A DNA stretch of 64,000 nt, from the NCBI GenBank assembly GCA_046594215.1, contig JBKJPX010000103.1, forward strand, positions 10,803 through 74,802, given 5' to 3'. The notes under the pieces were generated by a model, which was not told the origin of the DNA, ran no database searches, and saw only the letters and a program-made list of their open reading frames with translations. A program made the position numbers and the translations under genes. Below are positions 17,309-24,000 of this stretch, piece after piece. Numbering within the stretch: position 1 is the stretch's first letter; each line of letters begins with the position of its first letter. The DNA is from Panacagrimonas sp046594215 (GTDB lineage Bacteria > Pseudomonadota > Gammaproteobacteria > Nevskiales > Nevskiaceae).

Positions 17309-17803
17309 ATGACCACCTTCCTCACGAAGTGGAGATGGAAAAGGAAATTACCCAACGGATACTTTGGAGTCTTCGGAGTAGTTCTATTCGCGCTTTTCAT
17401 ATTTGGATATTTCTGGTGGAACACCGCTGACAAAACGGCCGTCCGTTTTGTGCGGGCTAATTTGCTTGATTCTGATTCGGCGAAATTTTCGGACGTAGAA
17501 ATTTGCAGAAATCGCTCCGGTACCGTTTCGCATGTTTCCGGTCTCGTCAACGCAAAAAACAGTTTCGGGGGTTACACAGGAAATCAGCAGTTTTTGGTTT
17601 CCTTCGGATCTGGCGAGCCCACGTTTGCCTATTTCGATAGCGACAACTCCGGCCGACTCCTACTCCTGTACACGCAGCAGGAGGTATTGAGTGACAATTT
17701 TCTCGGACGACATCGGAATTGCGCCGACATAAAAGAAGCGGCAACTGTTAAGTGGTCCGAGGCGATGGAAAAAAGACACAACCTATCGACGACCACATAT
17801 TGA
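17309..17803 (+). CDS. Membrane-anchored hypothetical protein with NAKNSFGGYTG motif
   Basis: 164-aa protein with a short basic N-terminus, one strong hydrophobic helix at about residues 19-37 (FGVFGVVLFALFIFGYFWW) and a soluble, probably periplasmic domain. The domain pattern FSDVEICRN...VSGLVNAKNSFGGYTGNQQFLV recalls a widespread uncharacterised group in which a [CG]xVNAKNxxGGYxGxxxF core recurs in phage-, plasmid- and island-borne genes; this is recollection, not a search result. A lone Cys pair (EIC and RNCADI) could form a disulfide. Codon use is AT-rich compared with neighbours, a sign of transfer. Function unknown. Confidence 0.6.
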   Translation: MTTFLTKWRWKRKLPNGYFGVFGVVLFALFIFGYFWWNTADKTAVRFVRANLLDSDSAKFSDVEICRNRSGTVSHVSGLVNAKNSFGGYTGNQQFLVSFGSGEPTFAYFDSDNSGRLLLLYTQQEVLSDNFLGRHRNCADIKEAATVKWSEAMEKRHNLSTTTY

Positions 17804-18040
17804 TACGCTTTAGCTTTGGACAAGGCGCGACCGGTCCAGCGGTGGTCGTGGCCGGCGGCGCCCTTGGTTGAGTTGAGTGCAGCGTCATAAAGGAGCTCTC
17901 CGTACCAAATTCGAAGTGTCTACACTGGTTTGCAACGAATTGATTAAAAACCGAAAAAAACCAGAAGAATCGCGAAGTTTGTAGACAGAGATTTAGTCCA
18001 AGCTATTGAATCGGTAGGGGTATTGAGATTATCCGTCCTG

Positions 18041-18063
18041 CTCAAGCAGCAGATTGGCGGCGG
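18041..18063 (+). repeat. Right copy of the 23-bp rpsA-tail repeat, with relic stop codon
   Basis: Reads in frame as LKQQIGGG followed by DSN and TAA, i.e. an orphaned S1 C-terminus with no S1 coding sequence before it. It differs from the copy inside rpsA at only two third-position bases over 23 bp. It is probably the original rpsA end, displaced by the inserted DNA. Confidence 0.6.
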
Positions 18064-18105
18064 CGACTCGAACTAAGTCGCGTATCGGTTAGCTGTAGCT
18101 GTCTA

Positions 18106-18131
18106 GATTTCTGGCGTATCCGCCAGAAATC
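18106..18131. repeat. Perfect 11-bp hairpin
   Basis: GATTTCTGGCG and its exact reverse complement flank TATC. An A-rich stretch rather than a T-tract follows, so on the plus strand it is not a canonical terminator. It lies just upstream of the terminator at 18147 and may be an mRNA 3'-end stabiliser of the ancestral rpsA transcript or a protein-binding site. Confidence 0.5.
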
Positions 18132-18146
18132 AAAGAGAAAAAACGA

Positions 18147-18175
18147 AGGGCTGCGCTTGCGCGGCCCTTTTTTTT
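18147..18175 (+). terminator. Intrinsic terminator upstream of ihfB
   Basis: AGGGCTGCG pairs with CGCGGCCCT (one T-G) around CTTG, then eight T follow. It lies 84 bases after the orphan rpsA tail, exactly where the ancestral rpsA terminator would be. Confidence 0.85.
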
Positions 18176-18213
18176 GGCCTATCGTCCCAGCCATCCCCGG
18201 GTGGCGAGGCGTC

Positions 18214-18552
18214 ATGACGAAGTCCGAACTCATCGAGCGCCTGGCCGCGCGCCAGACCCATCTCATGCAGAAAGACGTCGAGCTGGCGGTCAAGCAGATC
18301 CTCGACCGCATCAGCCTGGCGCTGGCCAAGCAGGATCGCGTCGAGATCCGCGGCTTCGGCAGCTTCGCGTTACACCATCGTCCCAGCCGCGTGGGCCGCA
18401 ATCCGAAGACCGGCGAGCCGGTGACCATCCCTGCCAAGCACGTCCCGCATTTCAAGCCTGGCAAGGAGATGCGCGAGCGCGTCAACGCCGGTGCTGCGAC
18501 CAATCCCATCGTGGTGTCGACCTCGGTCGATTCCGACAGCGATGACGATTGA
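18214..18552 (+). CDS. ihfB: Integration host factor subunit beta
   Basis: DNA-bending nucleoid protein that dimerises with IhfA. The ATG at 18214 is preceded by GAGG. MTKSELIERLAARQTHLMQKDVE is the standard N-terminus, RVEIRGFGSF the dimer core, and RVGRNPKTGEPVTIPAKHVPHFKPGKEMRERVN spans the DNA-binding beta-arm with its intercalating Pro. At 112 aa it is longer than E. coli IhfB (94 aa) because of an Asp/Ser-rich tail (DSDSDDD). It belongs to the cmk-rpsA-ihfB-lapAB cluster, here separated from rpsA by the islet. Confidence 0.95.
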   Translation: MTKSELIERLAARQTHLMQKDVELAVKQILDRISLALAKQDRVEIRGFGSFALHHRPSRVGRNPKTGEPVTIPAKHVPHFKPGKEMRERVNAGAATNPIVVSTSVDSDSDDD

Positions 18553-18605
18553 GGCCGTCATGCCCTCAGCCAGAAGAGAGAAATTGGCTTGATACGCGGC
18601 ATGAC

Positions 18606-18670
18606 GCCCCTCACCCCACCGTCGACTCCGTCGACGGTCCCCCCCTCTCCCGCTTCGCGGGCGAGGGGGG
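18606..18670. repeat. GC-rich dispersed intergenic repeat (copy 1)
   Basis: Contains GCCCCTCACCCC, then a perfect 9-bp hairpin (ACCGTCGAC, TCC, GTCGACGGT), then a CCCCCTCTCCCGC/GCGGG-type hairpin with one mismatch. The same 12-mer and a similar CCCTCTCCCC hairpin recur at 43911-44040. It resembles the REP-like palindromic repeats of high-GC proteobacteria and lies between ihfB and lapA. Confidence 0.55.
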
Positions 18671-18718
18671 TATGCCCAGGCTCCTTCGGAGCCTCGACTT
18701 CGCGACCGGCGAGCTAAG

Positions 18719-19042
18719 GTGCTGCGCATCCTCGTCATTGCCGCCCTGATCCTGTTCCTCGTCCTGGGCGCTTCGATCGGCTACTTCAACGCGCAGGAAG
18801 TCGAGTTCGACTACCTCGCTGGCACTGTCAAGCTTCCCCTCATCGCGCTGGTCATCGGCGAATTCGTGCTTGCCGTGTTGCTCACGCTGCTGATCTGCCT
18901 GGGCCGCATGCTCAGTCTCAAGACCGAGATCCGGCGCCTGCGCAAGCAGGTCCGGGGTTCGGAGTCCGAACTCAAGTCCCTGCGCGACCTGCCCATCCGC
19001 GAGGCGCCTCCCCGCGACATCGTCGCCGTCAAAGACGCCTGA
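18719..19042 (+). CDS. lapA: LPS assembly protein A (LapA, DUF1049 domain)
   Basis: Small inner-membrane protein of 107 aa with two hydrophobic helices: about residues 3-21 (RILVIAALILFLVLGASIG) and about 40-62 (LIALVIGEFVLAVLLTLL). A cytoplasmic coiled-coil-like tail follows (KTEIRRLRKQVRGSESELKSL). The GTG start follows an AAG-rich site. It overlaps lapB by one base (TGATG), so the two are co-translated. LapA is the partner of LapB in the complex that tunes LpxC turnover and LPS export. Confidence 0.9.
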   Translation: MLRILVIAALILFLVLGASIGYFNAQEVEFDYLAGTVKLPLIALVIGEFVLAVLLTLLICLGRMLSLKTEIRRLRKQVRGSESELKSLRDLPIREAPPRDIVAVKDA

Positions 19043-20217
19043 TGCTGGACAGCACCCTGGGATGGCTGCTGTTTCCGCTGGGAACTGCTCTAGGCTGGTA
19101 CCTGGCCCGTCGCACGCCGGGGTCGCACGCCGCCTCCCGGCCGAGGCATAGCCCGATCGCGGGCATCAGCACGCTGGTCCACGACGATCCAGACCAGGCG
19201 GTCGCCGCATTGCTGAGCGCCGAGACCCTCACCGAGGAGGCCGTCGAACTGCACCTGACGCTCGGCGGCCTGTTCCGCCGTCGCGGCCAGGTCGACCGCG
19301 CGCTGCGCGTGCACGAGGCCTTGCTGTCCCGCAGCACGCTGACGCCGGCGCAGCGCAACCGCACGGAGTACGAGCTGGCCGAGGACTATCTGAAGGCCGG
19401 CGTGTTCGACCGCGCCGAGCAAATCTATTCGTCGCTGGCCGACCGCGGCTTCAAGCTGCTGGCCTGCCTGGAGGCGGTGATTTCAATCCACGAGAGCTCG
19501 CACGACTGGCCGCGTGCGATCGAGGCCAGCCGCCGGCTCGAAGCCGCGAGCGGCGTGTCGCGTCGCGCCATCACCGCGCAGTACCAGTGCGAGATGTCCG
19601 ATGACGCGCGGCGCGCCAAGAACGTCGATGAAGCGCAAGCACAGGCCAAGCGCGCCCTGAGCACGGACAACACCTCTGCCCGCGCCAACCTCGGAATCGG
19701 TCGCCTGGCCCAGGCGCGCAGCGACTGGTCCGACGCGACCACCGCCTACGCCAAGGTCGCAGAGCTCGAACCCAAGCTGATGCCCGAGATCGTTCGCCCG
19801 CTGTGGGAATGTTGCCGCGATTGGGGCCGCCCCGAGTACTTCGTGCACTGGATGGAAGACCTGCCCGAGGACCAGCGCATCGGCATCATCGACGTGGTGC
19901 GCGCCGAACTGCTGCACGAGACCGGCATGGATCCCGCGGGGTTTCTGCTCGAGGCCTTCGAATCACGCCCGAGCTGGAGCGTCCTCGAGCAGGTGACGAA
20001 GCTCGAGGCGCCGCAGGACCCCGAGTTGCTGGCCCGCCTCTCGGGCGCGATGCGCGGCGCGCTCAAGACACTGAGCGCGGAACGCCAGAAGTACCAGTGC
20101 CAGAGCTGCGGCATGAAGCCCGCGCAGCTGTTCTGGCATTGCCCCAGCTGCAAGCAGTGGGGCACGGTGTTTCCGCTCGAAGACCGGTTGCAGGTTCGAA
20201 GCAGCCCCTTGCCCTGA
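19042..20217 (+). CDS. lapB: LPS assembly protein B (LapB/YciM), TPR and rubredoxin-like domains
   Basis: 391-aa adaptor that recruits FtsH to LpxC and so sets LPS synthesis. An N-terminal membrane anchor (STLGWLLFPLGTALGWYLARR) is followed by TPR repeats over about residues 50-320, for example LHLTLGGLFRRRGQVDRAL and YELAEDYLKAGVFDRAEQIY. The C-terminal rubredoxin-like metal site is intact: Cys353, Cys356, Cys367 and Cys370 in two C-x2-C knuckles. The lapA overlap and ihfB neighbour match the usual order. Confidence 0.94.
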   Translation: MLDSTLGWLLFPLGTALGWYLARRTPGSHAASRPRHSPIAGISTLVHDDPDQAVAALLSAETLTEEAVELHLTLGGLFRRRGQVDRALRVHEALLSRSTLTPAQRNRTEYELAEDYLKAGVFDRAEQIYSSLADRGFKLLACLEAVISIHESSHDWPRAIEASRRLEAASGVSRRAITAQYQCEMSDDARRAKNVDEAQAQAKRALSTDNTSARANLGIGRLAQARSDWSDATTAYAKVAELEPKLMPEIVRPLWECCRDWGRPEYFVHWMEDLPEDQRIGIIDVVRAELLHETGMDPAGFLLEAFESRPSWSVLEQVTKLEAPQDPELLARLSGAMRGALKTLSAERQKYQCQSCGMKPAQLFWHCPSCKQWGTVFPLEDRLQVRSSPLP

Positions 20218-20227
20218 GATACCGAAC

Positions 20228-20860
20228 ATGGAACCGGCCGAAAAGGAACTCATCTACGTCGCCGACCCCATGTGCTCCTGGTGCTGGGGTTTTTCGCCGG
20301 TCATCGAGCGCATCGCACCGATGCTGCGCGAGCGCGCCGCGATCCGCGTCCTGCCCGGAGGTCTGCGCACCGATATCCGCGAGCCGCTCTCGGAGCACGA
20401 GGTCAGCTACATCATGGGCGAGTGGCGCGAGATCGCCGCGCAGACGGGCCAGCCTTTCGACTTCGAGCAGCCGCTGACCACCGATTACGTCTACGACACG
20501 GGCCCGAGTTGCCGTGCGCTATCGGTGATGATCCGCGAGCGTCCGAATTGCGGGCTGGATTACCTGAAGAGCCTGCAGCAGGCGTTCTATGTCGGCCGGC
20601 GCGACCTCAAGGATCCGGAGGTGCTCGCTGACTATGCGCAGACCTACGGCATCTCGCGCGCGACGTTCCTGGCGAAGCTGGAGGCGCCTGCCGCGGTCGA
20701 GGCGCTGGACGAAGACGTGCACTTCGTGCGCCGCTGCGGGATCGAGGGATTCCCGTCGGTCCTGCTGCGCGCAGGACCGCGCATCCAGCGTCTGGCCATC
20801 GGCTACCAGCCCTTCGAGGTCCTGCAGCCGCACCTCCAGCGCTGGCTCGAAGAGGTCTGA
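20228..20860 (+). CDS. DsbA-family oxidoreductase (FrnE/HCCA isomerase-like thioredoxin fold)
   Basis: Thioredoxin-fold protein of 210 aa with the redox motif CSWC at residues 16-19 in DPMCSWCWGFSP. A helical insertion follows, then the cis-Pro loop GIEGFPSVLL. There is no signal peptide, so it is cytoplasmic and closer to the FrnE-like DsbA group than to periplasmic DsbA. It starts ten bases after lapB and may be co-transcribed. A disulfide or glutathione-linked role is likely; the substrate is unknown. Confidence 0.85.
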   Translation: MEPAEKELIYVADPMCSWCWGFSPVIERIAPMLRERAAIRVLPGGLRTDIREPLSEHEVSYIMGEWREIAAQTGQPFDFEQPLTTDYVYDTGPSCRALSVMIRERPNCGLDYLKSLQQAFYVGRRDLKDPEVLADYAQTYGISRATFLAKLEAPAAVEALDEDVHFVRRCGIEGFPSVLLRAGPRIQRLAIGYQPFEVLQPHLQRWLEEV

Positions 20861-21041
20861 CGCGCGGTCGTTCGGACCGCCTCGGCTCGGCTCAACCCCG
20901 AAACGGGTTGACGCACGCGGCGCGGCTCGCCACCGTTCACCAACGCTGGCCTGCACACAAATGCCGCCAAAGTTTCTCGGGAACTGGATTTCCTGTGCCC
21001 GCTGACGGTTGAACATGTCGGCGGCGATCAAAAGGGGACAC

Positions 21042-24000
21042 ATGCAGACGAACACCGCTTGGCGCGTCGACTCGCGCTCGACTCCGACCGCGCTGCGCAT
21101 CGCTTTGCTGTTGCTGCTTTCGCTATGCGCAACGCTCGCCGACGCCGCCACGGTGAGCAGCTTCTCGCCGCAGGGCGCGGCGCGCGATGTGCGCCAGGTG
21201 ACGGCGCGATTCTCCGAGGCCGTCGTGAAGTTCGGGGATCCACGCCTGCCCGATCCGTTCACGGTCGAATGCGCGGCCAAGGGCAAAGGTCGCTGGGCCG
21301 ACGGTCGCAACTGGGTGTACGACTTCGAGGCCGACCTTGCCGCCGGCGAGGCGTGCACGTTCACTCTCGTCGAGGGCCTGAAGACGCTGACCGGCGAAAG
21401 CCTCTCGGGCAAGGACGAGTTTTCGTTCGCCACCGGCGGCCCCGCCATCCGCGCATCGATGCCCTACGAGGGCGCGACCATCGACGAGAACCAGGTCTTC
21501 GCGCTGGGCCTGGATGCGCCCGTGACCGACGCCTCCGTCGCGAAGAACGCTTTCTGCGCGATCGACGGGGTCGAGGAACGTATCCCGCTCACGGTGCTTA
21601 CGGGCAAGGATCGCGAGGAGCTGCTGTCGAAGCGCCGCGTGCTCGGCTACGCCTACTACTCGGTGCTCTGGAAGGACGGCGACAGCGGCGACGTACAGGT
21701 GACGCACGATGCGCTGAAGAAGGCCGAGAAGAACGTCGTCGTCGCGCGGTGCTCGCGACCGCTCCCGAACGCCACGACCGTGAAGCTGGTCTGGGGCAAG
21801 GGCGTGGCGACGCCCAGCGGTCTCGAGACGGTTGAAGACCAGGTCAAGGGGTTTCGCGTGCGCGATGCCTTCACTGCGCGCTTCAGCTGCGATCGCGTGA
21901 ACGCCGACGCACCCTGCGTGCCGGTGCTGGCAATGAACTTGACCTTCTCTGCGCCGGTGTCGCGCGAACAGGCCGAGAAGATCCGGCTGGTGGGAAAGGA
22001 AACGCGCAAGCCGAACCTTGGCAGCGGCGAGGACAGGTTCGTGGAGAGCGTGAGCTTCGATCCGCCGTTCCCGACCGTGGCGCAGTTCCAGGTGCAGTTG
22101 CCGGCGGACGTGCGCGACGACGCGGGCCGCGCCATCGAGAACCGGGGCAGCTACCCGCTGGCGGTGGCCACCGACGAGGCGCCGCCGCTGGCCAAGTTCA
22201 ACGGCGAGTTCGGCATCCTCGAGCGATCCGAGGGCGGCGTGCTGCCCATCACGATCCGTGATCTCGAGGACAAACCCAGCGGGCTGAAGATCGGTGGCCA
22301 ATCGAAGCGCATCGACACCGAGGCCGGGATCCTCGACTGGATGAAGCGCGTGCGCGTGGCGATGAACTCGCGCTGGGAGGACAGCAAATTCATCCAACCG
22401 GGCATCGACTCGGTGTTCGCGGGCGAAGAGGGGACGCCCTTCGACCTGCCCAAGCGCGAGGGCGGCAAGGCCTTCGAGGTCATCGGCATCCCGCTCGGCG
22501 AGCCGGGGTTCCATGTCGTCGAGATCGCGAGCCCGCGCCTGGGCGCCGCGCTGCTGGGCGACGATCGCCCGCGCTACGTGGCGACGACCGCACTGGTGAC
22601 CAACCTCGCGGTGCATTTCAAGTGGGGCAAGGAAGGCTCGCTGGTCTTCGTCTCCACGCTCGATGGCGCCAAGCCCGTCGTAGACGCCGTGATCCATGTC
22701 GTCGACGGCTGCGACGGCAAGCCGATCTGGGAAGGGCGCACGGGCACGGATGGCGCGGTGCGTATCGACAGCGGCCTGCCCACCCCCAAGGCCTGGTCGA
22801 GCTGCTCGAACGAGGACTCGCACCCGGTGATGGTCAGCGCGCGCAAGGACGACGACCTGTCGTTCACGATCAGCGACTGGAACCAGGGCATCACGCCCAG
22901 CGACTTCAATCTCGAGAGTGGACTGTGGGAGTCGTCGCAGGTCGCGCACACCGTCCTCGATCGTTCGCTGTTCCGTGCCGGCGAGACGGTGTCGATGAAG
23001 CACTTCTGGCGCGAACACACGGCCAAGGGCCTCGCGGTGCCCGAGGCGCGACCGACCGCACTGGTGATCGAGCACGAGGGCAGCGGCTCGAGCGTGACCC
23101 TGCCGCTCAACTTTGACGCCAACGGTGTGGCGGAATCGCAATGGGCGATTCCGAAGGAGGCCCGTCTGGGCGAATACCAGCTGCGCTTCACGGGCAAGGA
23201 TATCGCGCAGACGTCCGGCAGCTTCCGCGTGGAGCAGTACCGCATCCCGCAGATGCGCGCGGTGATCACGCCGCCGGCCGAACCCGCGGTGGCGGTCAAG
23301 GCGCTGCCGCTGGATCTCTACGTCGGTTACTTCTCCGGTGGCGCCGCCGCGAAGCTACCGGTGAAGCTGCGCACGCAGGTACGTCCGCGCGCGGTCACGT
23401 TCCAGAGTTACGACAGCTTCAGCTTCGGTGGCACGCCCTTGAAGGCAGGCATCGTCGAGGGCGGGGAGGGCGGCTATTTCCCCGACGACGAATCCGGAGC
23501 CGACGATGCCGCGCGGCCGCTGCCGGCGCAGACGCTGCCGCTGACGCTCGACGCGAATGGATCCGCACGCACCACGATCGCCGACCTTCCCGCGTCGGCC
23601 GAAGCGCAGGAAGTTTTCTCCGAACTCGAATACCCGGACGCCAACGGCGAACTCACGAGCGTGCGCGCAACCACGCCCCTGTGGCCGGCCAAGCTCGTCG
23701 TCGGCCTGTCGGGCGACGACTGGTCCGGCAAGAGCGACGAGCTCAAATTCCAGGCCGTCGTGCTGGATCTCAAGGGCAGGCCGCTTGCTTCGCAGCGTGT
23801 CACGGTGCAGCTGTGGTCGAAGATCACGCATTCGTATCGCAAGCGACTCGTCGGCGGCTTCTACGCCTACTCGCACAGCGAAGAAACGATCAAGCTCGAC
23901 GCCGCCTGCCGCGAGAAGACCGACGCGCAGGGCCTGATCCGCTGCAAGGTGGCCCCGCGCGCCAGCGGCCAGGTCCTGCTCGAGGCCTTGGCGCAGGACG

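Larger units (their letters stand above)
16821..18040. mobile_element. Putative integrated islet at the rpsA 3' end
   Basis: The DNA between the two rpsA-tail repeats is visibly richer in A/T than everything around it and uses AAA, TTT and ATT codons rare elsewhere in the window. It holds an intrinsic terminator, two small membrane-protein genes and a stretch with no recognisable gene. No integrase, transposase or inverted terminal repeat is visible, so it would be a remnant, a cassette mobilised in trans, or recombined foreign DNA. The call rests on flanking duplication plus base composition. Confidence 0.45.
17804..18213. other. Non-coding stretch before ihfB
   Basis: No convincing gene is seen. 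The first part (to about 18030) is A/T-rich with stretches such as AAAAACCGAAAAAAACC. It then holds the second rpsA-tail copy, a perfect hairpin, a terminator, and the short ihfB leader with GAGG ahead of the ATG. Confidence 0.6.

Noticed and set aside
16821..18213. Prophage or transposon with an integrase
   Set aside because: No frame in the islet resembles an integrase, transposase or phage structural gene, and no terminal inverted repeats were found; only the flanking duplication supports mobility.
21123..23141. 672-codon minus-strand frame
   Set aside because: Antisense shadow of the A2M gene with no start signal or domain.
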